The position numbers and the translations under genes were made by a program. The notes beneath the pieces were generated by a model. It saw only the letters and a program-made list of their open reading frames with translations. It did not search any database and had not been told where the DNA came from. This document shows, one piece after another, positions 38,471 through 51,754 of a stretch of DNA of 64,000 bases; positions within the stretch are counted from its first letter, which is position 1; every line of letters starts with the position of its first letter. The DNA comes from Agelaius tricolor (Eukaryota > Chordata > Aves > Passeriformes > Icteridae), in the NCBI GenBank assembly GCA_023055355.1, contig JALJCS010000029.1, forward strand, positions 6,314,001 through 6,378,000, in the 5' to 3' direction.

Positions 38471-39455
38471 AGCTTTCCTGCTCACTGAGCCCCCTGTTTA
38501 TTTCCTGCCTTCTCTCCCATGCCCAGAGGAGCAATGGGGATGCCATTCAGTGCACATCTGGACAGCTGCAAGAACAACATTTCCAACCCCCAGGATGGGA
38601 GGAATCATCTTGCTGCTGCTGCAATTGTTGACTGCACAATGAAGAGCAGGGCACTGAGAAGAAAGAGATTCCAAAAATTCTTGTGAAATTGCTATGGAAT
38701 TTTTAACTTTTTTTTCCAAGAGATTTAATGGGGAGGTGTCCCACTGAGTCACTGGAACAAACCACATTCCCCATCCACATTTGGTCCAGCTGGGAGCTCC
38801 CCCAGGCATGCAGGGCCCATGGATGAGTGGACTAAAACCAGCAGCTGACTCTGGCATATTCCTCAGCTGTGGATTTAATTCCAATTCCCTTTGAACAGGC
38901 TGGGAAAAGCAAGCAGGGAGAGCCACGTTTTGCATTCAGGCCGAAAACCTCCACAGGCAGGAGATTAAAAACAGTGCAGCACTTCCCAGGTTGGAGGCAA
39001 TTTTTGTAAAATGAGAACGTGCTGAGCAGCTGATTAATCCTCCTGATCCATCTATTTAAGAATTAGCCTTCAGCCAGGCAGCTCTTTCCTCCTCAGGGCT
39101 GATGCAGATGAAGAATTCACAACTCCCTCTGCCCAAACTCCAGGTGCCAGGGATTTCCAGAGCTGACACCAAGGGAGATGCACTGGGACAAGCTGGGTTG
39201 CCAGCATTGAAACAGCTTAGAAAAAGCTGTATTTTCAAGGCTATATTTTCAAGGCTATATTTTCAAGGCTATATTTTCTGGCTCCTGTAGCAATCTGAGG
39301 GGGGAAATCCCACCTTTAGCTGGACCTTGCAGTGACCACTCTGTCCCAAACAAAACCAATTTCTTCTCTTCCCTGCCCTGTCCCAGATCCTTGCCTGGCT
39401 TTGGTCCCTCTCTCCCTGCGGCCCCAGGTGGAGCAAGAACCAAACCAGGCTGCTT
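38471..39455. other. OAF intron 1, unique sequence with one small repeat
   Basis: A 16-bp unit TATTTTCAAGGCTATA recurs about 3.5 times at 39228-39280. Nothing else recognised. Confidence 0.55.
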
Positions 39456-40395
39456 CAAAAAGATTTCAGAGGGAAAAAAGCGTTAATAAGCAGACAGGAC
39501 TCAGCTTCTTCATGCACAAAAGCCCCTTCTTTAGTCACAAAGCTTATATTTATGGGAAATATCAGAAGGAATGTGTAAGACTTAATTGGCTAACAATACA
39601 CTTATTTATTTGTGTATGTTGGTCAGTAAATGGCCAGGCTGTATGTCTGTCAAATCTCTATATTTGGATATAGAGAGTCAGTTTATGTATTTTAAATTGA
39701 TAAAATTTATATATTATATATTTAAGTTATTTATATATTAGTAGTGTAATTTTATATAAATATTATTTTAATTAGAATGATAATTATTTATAACAATATA
39801 TTTATAATATATATAAATATACAATTTATAATACATAAATATTTATACTTTGTATTATTGTATTTGTTTACATTGATATTGTTATTTTATTTATAAAGTT
39901 TATATATTTAAAAGTTTATATATTATATATTTTAAAGAGTTAGTTTGGTTAGTTTATATATTTTGGTTAGTTTGTATATTTTCTCCACTGATTCTCATGG
40001 GACAGATTTATTCTTTAGGCAGGTGCAAACTTATTTTTCTTACTAGAATAGGTGGTTAACTGCCTTTATTCTTATGATTTTTCTTTATGGGAACTTCTAA
40101 GGAACTTACAAGCTAAAGCTAGCTTAGCAGGGCCTAAACCATATTTTATAAAATATAAAATATTTATAAAATAAATAAATCTACCTATAAAATACGTATA
40201 AAATAAATATAAATAAATATGTTTATAAAATATAAGAAATTATAAATGCAAATATATAAATCTGTAGGTACATAAATATATTTATATTGATAAAATATAT
40301 TTAGATCAATAATATAAATATATAAAATATATCTTAATATATAAAATAAAAAAAAATTTAAATATAAAATATAATTTCTACTTGTATGTAACAAA
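39456..40395. other. AT-rich block in OAF intron 1
   Basis: Unusually AT-rich for this window, with two A/T-dominated stretches (about 39660-39970 and 40140-40385) of the ATATAAATATTTATA kind. The intervening sequence may be an old transposable element, but I could not assign it. Confidence 0.6.
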
Positions 40396-40689
40396 GAGCC
40401 ACCAAAGCTTTCCCCAAAGCTTGGAGAGCACCTTTCCCTCCCCAGCCTCCTCTTCCCAGCAGGAAAAGCAGTGAATCAGTGCCAAGGTGGGTCCCCAGCC
40501 AAGGCAGCAAACAGCACCTTCAACCCCAGGCTCCTGCAGAATTTCCCAGCAGGGAACAAGTCCCAGCAGAGCAGGGACTCTCCAGATAACTCAGGGTGGG
40601 GAATCCTCAGCAGCCCTGACTGGGGCAGTGGCAGCTGGGCTTGGGTGACAAAAATGGGGTTTGGGGACAGCCAGCCCTGCAGCAAGGCC

Positions 40690-41210
40690 ACAGCAGCTCC
40701 TCAAGGCATCAGGGAAATCAGTGCTCCAAAAACCCCATTGTTACAGCAGGGAAATCAGCGAGAGATATCCCAGGGAAATCAGTGCTCCAAAATCCTGTTG
40801 TTTCAGCAGAGAAATCAGCGAGAGATATCCCAGGGAAATCAGTGCTCCCACTCCCAAAATCCTGCTGTTAGAGCAGGGAAATCAGTGCTCCCAAAATCCC
40901 GCTGTTTCAGCACCGAAATCAGTGCTCCCATTCCAAAATCCCACTGTTACAGCAGGGATATCTGCTCCTACTCCCAAAATCCCATTGTTTCAGCACAGGA
41001 ATCAGTGCTCCCAAAATCCCACTGTTACAGCAGGGAAATACATCAGTGCTCCCAAAATCCCACTGTTACAGCAGGGATATCAGTGCTCCCAAAATCCCAT
41101 TGTTCCAGCCCAGAAATCAGTGCTCCCATTCCAAAATCCCATTGTTTCAGCACAGAAATCACTGCTCCCATTCCAAAATCCCATTGTTCCAGCCCAGAAA
41201 TCCCACTGCT
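40690..41210. repeat. About 37-45 bp minisatellite, 12-13 copies
   Basis: The unit contains TCAGTGCTCCCAAAATCCCA and TGTTACAGCAGGGAAA, with variants TTTCAGCACAGAAA and an extra CACTC or ATTC. OAF intron 1. Confidence 0.93.
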
Positions 41211-44200
41211 GCCTGTCCCTACCCACGGCAGCCCCAAGGAGCAGCAGGGAAATCCTCCAGCTCCTTCCCTCTCAGCCATCTGTGGGGTGGGAGCAGCTCA
41301 GCCCCCCCTGCCCGGGGTGTTTTTTCCAGCAGGGATTTACAATCCTGTGTGGTCCAGCTCCCAGCCCAGCAACGAATCCACGTCGAGCGGAGCAAAGCAG
41401 TTCCCAGGGAAATAAATCACTTCAGTGCCTTCCTCCCCGCTGCCTTCCTGCCAAATTTCTCTCCCCTAAGGACATCGGGGCTGCTGTGGGGACCCAGTTT
41501 TGTCTTTGCAGTGGCACAGGAAAAAAAAGGAGAATGTGCTGCTGGGGACAGGGGGTGACACCAGCACTGCTGGGGCCAATTCTGCACTGCTGTCAGCAGC
41601 CTTTGCCCCAGGGATCCAGCACTGCTGGCCGGAGTTCCAGGAGTCTGCACAGCACAGGGAGCTCGGTGCTGCATCTACACCCGGGGTCCAGCCAGCTGAG
41701 CTGCCCTGAATGGGTGGGGATTATGGTTTTTAACCCCTCTGCATCTGGAACGGAGAATTTGGGATTATGGTTTTTAACCCCTCTGCATCTGGAATGGAGA
41801 ATTTGGGTGCGCTGCCTCTTCTATTCAGGTATCTGAAAAGGCAAATCAAGGATGTGCTGGGATGGGGGGGGGAATAAAAAGCAAATTTTCTGAGCAATAA
41901 ATACAATTCTACAGAGCAACAAACAGCGGGGTGTTTTAATGAGCCCTCCCAAAGACTGCTGAATGTCCCTCATTTCCTACTTCTGGTATCTGTTCAGAGG
42001 AGAAGCTGCTTTCCAAACCACACAGATCAAATCTGTGGTCAGATGCTTTCCGTGCCACCTGGTGGATTTGTCACCCAACACGTGGCCCCCTGGCATGAGG
42101 AAATTCTGACACCACCACTACCCCAAAAACACCACACAGCAGCTTTGTCAGCAGGGAAAGGACTGGCAGTGCAGGGGTTAAAGCACTACCCAGGCTTCCC
42201 CGCTTGTGTTTCCAAGCCCAACTTTTCCAGCCATGGAAAGGGAAGAGAAACTTCTCCCTATCTTTGTGCTGACCTTGAAATAAACCCGCCCACTCTGTTC
42301 TCAGGCCGTGTTTAACAACTGGAAACCTCACTCCAATCAGACACAACAGTCAAGGTTGCTGAGCCCCCTCATCATTTTTTTTTTGCAATACAAAATTTGA
42401 TTTTTTGCAACACAAAATTTGATTTTTTGCAACACAAAATTTGGTTTTTTGCAATACATTTTATGCCTGACCACAAAAAAAAAAAAAAAAGAAGCGTTTT
42501 CATTCCCTTCTTTCAAACTGCAAGAAAAGAAAGGGTCACCCCTGCTCTGCCCAGAAAATGAGTCCCAGTTTGAACTCTCACTGCCCAGTTTGTGCTGCAT
42601 CAAGGAGAAAATAAGCTGGTGTGCTCTGAGAACACAGCTCCAGCTCTGTAGGCAGGCAGGGATGGAAGAGAAAAGAAAATCTCAGCCCTGTGGAAGCCCC
42701 AGGCACTGCTCAAGTCCCACCAGTGTCAGAGCAAAGTAATGAACAATGATCTCATTTAGCTCCTTTCTTCTCCAGCCCCTGGTCTGGCAACCACAAATTG
42801 CCAGCAGAGAGAAGAAAAAAAAAAAAAAAAAAAAATAGCAAATAAACCCCTGACTTTGGACAAACCCCCTGCAGTTTAAGCCAGAGGAATGGAAAACTCA
42901 TTTGTGGAAAAACCCCAGCATCCTGGCCACATCATCAGGCTCAAGGGCAGCAGACAACAACCCCAGCTGCTGCTGGGAACACTCAGAGCCCCACGACCTC
43001 CAGAGCAGGCAGAAATTGTGTAATTTGTGTAATTTGGGCGAGAGGAGCAGCAGGGCAGAACTGGGAACTGTCTGGGTGCAGCTGCAGCAGGTCAGGGGGG
43101 GAAGCCCAGCCAGGCTCCTGCCTGCTCACACATTACTCACCTCACCACAAAGCAGCTCCCTGCTCCTTTATGTTCCTCTGGCTTTTCTCAGCTATTTTCC
43201 AGCAAATCCACAGAGCAGACAGAGTCAGGCCCCAGCTGCCCTAAAACTGAGGATCAGGAATGCATTTCTGCAAGCTGGATGCTTGCAAAGCCCTCCAGGG
43301 ACCATCACTTCCAGCAGGGGCTGTGGAGCTCAGGATTTAACCCATGGACCCAAGACACCTCCAGAGAGCCCCAACCCAGAGTAAACTCAGCTCTAATAAG
43401 GATGGGAGGGAGAGAAGATGTAACACACACTCGGTTGGGTTTGTGGGTGAGCTTGGAGCTCTCAGGAGGAGCTGAAGCAAGTGAAAAATGCTGAAAAAAT
43501 CACCAGGTCACATCCCAGGTTCCCAAAGGACCTGCCTAGAGGAGCTGTAGTGAGTTTGGATTTCCCTGGCCTGGGAATGTGCAAGTTTGCAATCCACAGC
43601 TTCAGAGCCCTTCCTAACCTGCCTGCTGTGCCAGGGCTTGCAATTATTTAATATTTTCTTTAATAGGAGTCACAGGGCTGCTTCCCTGCACATCTGCTGG
43701 AGTATTTGAAACATGCCACATTTGAAACATGCCACATTTGAAACAGGCCACCACTTCCAAAATCATCATGGCTTCTGCTGGCACCTCAGGGAGGAAAAGG
43801 GACATCGGAGGGGCTTTCAGGGAGACTGAGAATGAACAGGGAAGAGGCACCAGAACAATCCCTGGCAAAAAGGCTCCAAGGTTCACAGCACCTTCCTATC
43901 TCATGGCTCTGGGCTTCCTCCTGCTGCAAAGCAAAGTCCACCTGAGCAAAGAGGGATGGGGGGTTGGAATGAAGAGAACACAGCCATGCCAGCCTGGGCA
44001 AACTGTGCTTCCCTGGGCAGTGGGAGCTCCCTGCATCCATGTGGGATTTGGGGCTTCAGCTCAGAACTGACAGCTGCCAGTCACAGATGTCCCACACCAC
44101 ACAGGAGCCCCCCAAAGGCAGCAGGAGCCCACCTGAGGAATCACCTGCGCCCCATGGCATCGTGGAGAGAGATATCCCAGAGCTACAGCAGGGCATGGAC

Positions 44201-44289
44201 ACCCCCACACTGGAGCCAGGAACCTGAGATCTCCCCAGCCCAGCCTCTCCTGTCCTGACCCTGCTCCCTGCCTGGCTGAGCTGAGCCTG
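41211..44289. other. OAF intron 1, unique sequence with minor repeats
   Basis: Minor tandem repeats only: a 51-bp duplication at about 41718-41815 (TTATGGTTTTTAACCCCTCT); a 22-24 bp repeat at 42376-42465 (TTTTTTGCAACACAAAATTT); a 16-bp repeat at 43708-43752 (TTTGAAACATGCCACA); A-runs at 42474-42490 and 42815-42836. No exon recognised. Confidence 0.6.
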
Positions 44290-44360
44290 CCACGCAAAAC
44301 TCTGAGGAATTGTGCAAAACTCTGAGGAATTGTGCAAAACTCTGAGGAATTGTGCAAACC
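44290..44360. repeat. 20-bp tandem repeat, 3 copies
   Basis: The unit CAAAACTCTGAGGAATTGTG occurs at about 44296, 44316 and 44336. Confidence 0.95.
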
Positions 44361-44518
44361 GTGCTGCTCACAACTCAGGCAGGAGCACCGGAGCCGCTGC
44401 CCGTCCCCACCGGGACCTTTCAGCTGTTTCCAGCGTGGAGGCAGCCCCGGGCACAGGTGTGACACCGGTGGGGACAGCGAGCCTGGCTCACCGTCCTGGA
44501 GCTGTGCCGGAGAGCTCA

Positions 44519-45790
<1,272 letters not shown>

Positions 45791-45799
45791 GCAGGGCCC

Positions 45800-46325
45800 T
45801 GGATGAGCACATGGATCCATGAAACAGAGCCGTGGATGTGCACATGGATCCGTCAAACAGACCTGGATGTGCACATGGATCCATCAAACACAGCCCAGGC
45901 TGTGCACATGGATCCATCAAACAGACCTGGATGTGCACATGGATCCATCACCCAGCGCCCTGGATGTGCACATGGATCCGTCAAACAGACCTGGATGAGC
46001 ACATGGATCCATGAAACTGCCCTGGATGAGCACATGGATCCATCAAACAGCCCAGGCTGTGCACATGGATCCATGAAACAGAGCCGTGGATGTGCACATG
46101 GATCCGTCAAACAGACCTGGATGTGCACATGGATCCATGAAACTGCCCTGGATGAGCACATGGATCCGTCAAACAGCCCAGGCTGTGCACATGGATCCAT
46201 CAAACACAGCCCTGGATGTGCACATGGATCCATGAAACAGCCCAGGCTGTGCACATGGATCCATGAAACAGCCCTGGATGTGCACATGGATCCATCAAAC
46301 ACAGCCCTGACCCCACGGATCCATC
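45800..46325. repeat. 31-bp minisatellite upstream of OAF, about 15-16 copies
   Basis: The unit contains TGTGCACATGGATCCATCAA and ACAGACCTGGA. Each unit holds the near-perfect palindrome ATGGATCCAT and the E-box-type hexamer CACATG. Variants include GAGCACATGG and insertions of AGCC. It lies about 310-840 bp upstream of the OAF start codon. Confidence 0.95.
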
Positions 46326-46327
46326 AC

Positions 46328-46385
46328 CCAGAGCTCCATCCAAGACAGCCTTGAACACCTCCAGGGATGGGGCATCCACAGGGAA
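46328..46385 (-). mobile_element. Short CR1 LINE fragment
   Basis: GCCTTGAACACCTCCAGGGA followed by TGGGGCATCCACAGG matches the inverted CR1 3' region; only about 60 bp remain. Confidence 0.65.
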
Positions 46386-49253
46386 ATACACTCAGCGTTT
46401 TCTGAGTTTTGAAATGAGTTTTCTGAACGTGTTCTTGCTGCAAGTCAATCGATACTGATGTGATTCCTCAGGCTCCCAGTGCCACAGGTCTGGTGTGAGC
46501 CACACTGGAAGCGTCCCTGTCCCTGAGGATGTAACTGGGACACCTTCAGAGCCCCTCTCCCAGAAATGAAGGACTTGTGTTCCTTCAGAGCCTGCACTCG
46601 CTCTCCAAACACCCCCAATCTGCCCTTCACCTTCCCAGTTCTGTGATCATTTCCAGATGGGCAGATGCTGCTGAAGGGCCCCTTTGATTTCAAAAGTTCT
46701 CTCTGCAAACACAAAGGTCACTGTGGCAGCAGGATCAGGGCCTCAGAGAAAGAGCTTTGTGAGGAGGGGCACAGAAATAAATGGAAACATCCATTTAAAG
46801 CCACGCTTCCAGGCAGGGAGATCACTCTTGTCCAAATAGTGCTTTTTGTGTGACCTCACGCAAGCTTTAACCCTAAATTTTCACAGCTCCCCTCAAACGA
46901 AATTGGCTCCTTGAAACGTTTTTCAGGACAATAGCTGTGCTGAAAATAAGAGGAGGAAAAGTTAAGAGGTGGAAAGGAAGGAGGAAAGCAATGGGTACAA
47001 AAAGAGAGGGAGGGCCCACAAGGTAGGAAAGGCACAGAAAGATCCTCATGACAAAAGCTGCAAAAGGAGAAGGCCCCACTCACACAGTGAATTTATTCAG
47101 AGGAGATTATGCAAAAAACCAGGAGGATCCCAGCAGGGGCTGGAGGGAAGAGCCATGAGGTCAGTGGGCACAAACAGCCCTTAGAGAACATTCCCTCATC
47201 CCAGATCTGGAATCCACACCCCTGTGGCACTGGGAGAAATTCAGATTTATCTGAGCCCTGGATCCTGGGGTGTGAGAGGTGATTTGGGACCATCCCTCTC
47301 TGTGCTGCTGCAGCCTGGCTGCCTGGGAGTACAGGGTGTTCTTTTCCTCCTGATAGCTCCCAGAGCAGAGGAAATCATCATTTTGGCTCAGCAGCTTGCC
47401 AGGAATGCTGGAGTGCTCCTGCAGATTGCAGTTCTGACCTGGGAACGGTGGGTGTGAGCCCAGTCCCAGAAATGAACGGACACACAGATAAGAAATGCAG
47501 ACAGGGGATTAAAAATGCTGGCAGGAAACAGAACTAAAGAGCAAGGAGCTGTTTGGGAGGTAGCAGGGAGCAGAAAAACAATCAGGGAGCACAGGAGGGG
47601 CAGCTTTGCTGGGGTTTGGAAGGGACCGGAAGGGACAGAGTGGTTAGCAGGTGACAGTGAAGAGAATTCCTGAAGAGCAAGTGCAGCTGCACGACCCTGG
47701 GCCAGCTCTGAGTGGCCAAACCAAGGTTTTACTGCCTTTTTACCTTTGCTGTTTGCTGCTGTGTGGATGGAACCTCCTCTGCAGCCCAGGGAAGGTGAAA
47801 CATTCCCCGCAGCTCAGTGTGGATCAGCCTGACTGAGCGTTAATGACCTGCGCCAAGATTTTCTGGTATGTGAGCACACTGCAGCTTTTTACCGGGAGAA
47901 AACTTCCATTAAAATACCTCAGCCACGAGGCTGAGGGAGAAAAATGCACTGCTGAAAATCCCAGCTGAGCTCTGCTGGGAAGCTGCAGTGCGTGGGAGCA
48001 GGGAGGTGCAATCTGACCCAGGGCTTGCCTTGGTGCCTCTGTCATCCCTGGGGAAAACCATGGGGATTTGGCCAAGCTCCAAATCCTCGCTGCCTCTTCC
48101 TCAGCTCAGAGCTGGGCTTGCAGAAGCTCCTTCCAGTAACTGCTTGCACAGATGGGGTTCAGGGCAGGAATGGGAAGCCAAGGGGGAGGGAAGCCAGACT
48201 TTTGGTTGCGCTCTGCAAACCCCACTCAGATCTGAACTCTTCCCAATGAAAATCCACCAAGAACAAGCTTTTACTGCCTGCTCAGTGCCTGAATTTCTCA
48301 TTTTGTTTACTCTGCTGTTAATCCCAACTCCAGTTGCTGTAACTGAGGTCAGGGGTCAGGCCCAAACATTCTGCCTTGAGCTCTTTAATCTCCCACCCTT
48401 CATTTTTCGTGCCAAACCACTTTTAATGCTACACGAAAAACCCATCAGTGCTTTTTGAAGGATTCAATCAGGGCAAGTATTTTGGGGAGCTGAACACACA
48501 AACCCCGGCTATTTGCCATTGTTCCCAGCACTACAGAACTGAAAGAGCTCAGGGAGAGTTAATTGGATTTTTTTTTTCACTCTCCTGGTCCCCCAACTTG
48601 TAGATTAAATCCCAGCTATTATCAGGAATATTACTACCAAGGACCTGTGGCTTGATCTGAAGCCCTGGGAAAGGATTTGTGTTGTGGTGCTCAGTAGAGA
48701 CCTTACTGTTGCAGAAAGGAATCAGCCTTCGAGTCATTCCTCATTAATTAAAAGCAATTCCACCTCCCTTCTGAGAGTTCCCTGCTGCCCCTCCTGAATG
48801 CCCTCCTTTCCTTGGCAATTACATAAACCAAGCTCCTGAAAGGGGGTGAAAAAACAGCTTTAGTGGCTTAGAACAATGCCCAGCATCTCCTGGCTCTGAC
48901 CTGGCTGCCACCCCATTCTCTGTCCTGGGCAATTAAGGGGTTGAGCAGTGCAGCAGCCTGGGTGTAATTAAATGAGCAGAGCACTGGGAAGTTGATGGAG
49001 TGCTTTAAAGCTGCTGCAGATGCTGGTGCGGAGATGTTGTCCTGATTAGAATCACGTTAATTGGGATCCAACTCTCTTTGATGCAGCTGCAGGGAGGGTG
49101 GGAAGGGCAGCAGTGGGGGAGGTTCTGCCCCTTTTCTCCTGGATCAGTTCCTGAGAAGGGACTCAGGAGCACAAACCTGGTGTTACCTGGTTCAGGTGGA
49201 AGAGGGGAATTATAATATATAATATTATATTATATATATGATTATATTGTATT
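46386..49253. other. Upstream of OAF, no gene recognised
   Basis: Mostly unique sequence. In human the neighbour on this side is TRIM29 on the opposite strand, but no B-box, coiled-coil or other TRIM29-like peptide was found. A short AT repeat occurs at about 49211-49250. Confidence 0.5.
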
Positions 49254-49679
49254 TGTGGGGGAATTATTGTGTTTCCTTCCCATGGCAGGAAGGAAAGACG
49301 AATCTGACCCCATGTTCCCAGAAGGCTGATTTATTATTTTATGATATTTATTATATTAAAGAATACTAAGCTAAACTATATTAAAGAATAGCGAAAGGAT
49401 ACTTACAGAAGGCTAAAAAAATAATAATGAAAACTCCTGACTCTCTCCAGAGTCCCTACACAGCTTGGCCCTGATTGGCCAATAAATCAAAACAATTCAC
49501 ATCAGAAACCCAATGAAACAATCACCTGTGGGTAAACAATCTCCAAACGCATTCCAAAGCAGCAAAACACAGGAGAAACAAATCAGATAATTATTGTTTT
49601 CCCTTTTCTCTGAGGCTTCTCAGCTTCCCAGGAGAAAAATCCTGGGCGAAGGGATTTTCCAGAAAATGTGACTGTGACA
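49254..49679 (-). mobile_element. ERV-type solo LTR, minus orientation
   Basis: On the minus strand it starts TGTCACAGTCACATTTTCTG, has CAGGATTTTTCTCCTGGGAA, a CCAAT-type block (plus TGATTGGCCAATAAATC) and a polyadenylation signal (plus GATTTATTATTTTATGA). Related to but distinct from the family at 9498. No clear target-site duplication; the right end is good and the left end approximate. Confidence 0.75.
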
Positions 49680-50372
49680 GGGAAGTGCCACAAAATAATA
49701 ATTCTGAAGCCCCACCACACCATACAGGTGAGGATCCCTCACAGGGCTCCCAAAGCCCTGAGAGAGAAAAAGCCCTGAATTGTGGGAGCTGGTGGAGCTC
49801 ACCCAGCCAAAACTGGGCTGCCCTTCCTTGGGAAGGCCAAGAGAGCTGGGAGGGTCTGGTCCTCCAGGAGACACTTCAGAGTTCCCACTGATGGAGTGGG
49901 TTTGGGAAGAACAAGAAGATTATTGGAAAAATCTCCCTCATGGTCAGCACTCCTCCTTAGAGGAGTAAAAGCTCCTCTGTGGATGCCTCCTGTGGCACTG
50001 GAGATTTGGGCAGGCGCCCCTTTTGCTCCCTGAAGTTGTGCCTGGAGGGTGGAATTCCCATTCTCTTTGTGTTTAAGTCAGGCTTGGTGCTCCTGATTTC
50101 CCTGCTCCAGCCCTTTTCTGTCCTGCTCCCCCAGCCCTGCTCCTTCCCTGAACATCTGGATCCAACTAGCCAGCAGCAGGATCTCTGCAGCACATTCCTC
50201 CCCTGCCTCCTGCCTCTGTGCTGCTCACAAACACAAAGAGGGGGAGGTCAGAGAGAGGAAAAGGAGAGCAGGGCATGATGAAGAGGTTGGGAGATGAAAG
50301 AATTTTTTCTTTTCCTTTCCTGGACCCAGCTCTTGGCCTGTGTGGCTCTCAAATGTTGCAGGAATTCAGGAA
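49680..50372. other. Unique intergenic sequence
   Basis: No gene or repeat recognised. Confidence 0.45.
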
Positions 50373-50660
50373 TCCGTTAAAACCCACTGGAAAAAAGTCT
50401 TCTGAAGCTGCCCCCATGCCTGGAAGTGTTCAAAGCCAGGGTTTGGAGCAGCCTGGTTTGGTGGAAATGGGACAAAATGAGTTTTAATGTCCCTTGTGAC
50501 CCAAACTGTCCTGGGATCCCATTAAAGCCCACAGGAAAAATCTTCTGAGGCTGCCCCCATGCCTGGAAGTGTTCAAAGCCAGGGTTTGGAGCAGCCTGGT
50601 TTGGTGGAAATGGGACAAAATGAGTTTTAATGTCCCTTGTGACCCAAACTGTCCTGGGAT
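50373..50660 (+). repeat. 142-bp tandem duplication of a CR1-like segment
   Basis: Two copies (about 50373-50516 and 50517-50660) share CATGCCTGGAAGTGTTCAAA, GCCAGGGTTTGGAGCAGCCT and GAGTTTTAATGTCCCTTGTG, resembling a diverged CR1 3' region. A weak third start lies near 50850. Confidence 0.8.
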
Positions 50661-51133
50661 CCTCTGGAAGCTGCCCTCAATGGGCACAGGGAAAACCTGC
50701 CAGGCATTTGCAGGGCTGGGAAGGTTTGGGAAGGTTTTGGGAAGGTGGAAAGCTCTGCAGGGATCTCCCATAGCCCAGTGCCCCACTGGGGGAGCGCAAA
50801 GCCCTGGGCACACACACAGAAAGCTCCGTGCTGGTTTTGGGAATGAAGCAATCCAGGAATTCAGAGTTCATTAAAGTCCAGCAGCTCGTGCCCTCGGTGT
50901 TTTTGGAGATAAAAACGGGCAAGGTCTGGGAGCAGGAGCTGCTCAGAGCCCTGGAGCACACGTTCCCACGCAAACAGCCACAACTCCTGCTGGGAACATC
51001 TGAACCAGCAGCCCCAGGGACAGCCTGCATGGGGGGAAGGAGCTTTCCTGTCTCCTCCCACCCAAACCATCCCAGCATGAAAGCGCTGCCTCTCCAAGTG
51101 TCCCTGCACTCCCGAGGAACCCAGGCAGGACAC

Positions 51134-51754
51134 TGTCACTGACATATTTTATGGAAAATCATTTCGTGAGGACCTTTTCTCCTGAGAGGCTGAGAAGCTT
51201 CAGCTTCTCCGTGTTTTGCTGCTTTGGAATGTGATTTGGAGAATTGTTTACCCAGCACGTGAAATTGTTTTTACTTGATGCCCAATGACAGCCACCTGTG
51301 TCGAGGCTGTGAGCAGCCACAAGATTTTGTTATCATTCCTTTCTATTCCTTGCTGGCCTTCTGATGAAATCCTTATATTCCTTTAGTATAGTTTTAATAT
51401 ATAATTTTATTGTAATATATATAATAAATATATAATATATATTTCTATAATAAAATAATATGTATAATATAAATTATATACAATATATAATATAATATAA
51501 TATAATATATAAAGTAATATATAATATATAATAAGATATATATAATAATAGATAATAAATACAATATAATAATATATATTAAAATATAATATATATTATA
51601 TATAATATAATATATATTTATATAATATATATAATATTTATAATATATAATAAAGTATATAAGGTACAATAAAATAATAAATCAGCCTTCTGAAACATGG
51701 AGTCAAGATTCTCATCTCTTCTCTCATCCTGGGACCCCTGGGAGCACCACCACA
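51134..51754 (+). mobile_element. ERV-type solo LTR with internal AT-microsatellite expansion
   Basis: Starts TGTCACTGACATATTTTATG and ends CACCACCACA. The usual block TTTAGTATAGTTTTAATATA is followed by about 285 bp of A/T-only repeat (51380-51665) before the polyadenylation signal and CAGCCTTCTGAAACATGGAG, making it about 620 bp against about 385-390 bp for sister copies. Confidence 0.88.
51380..51665. repeat. AT-rich microsatellite inside the LTR
   Basis: Almost pure (TATAATA)n-type sequence with no G for long stretches. Confidence 0.93.

Noticed and set aside
39456..40395. Replication origin or matrix-attachment region
   Set aside because: AT-richness alone is not enough evidence in a vertebrate genome.
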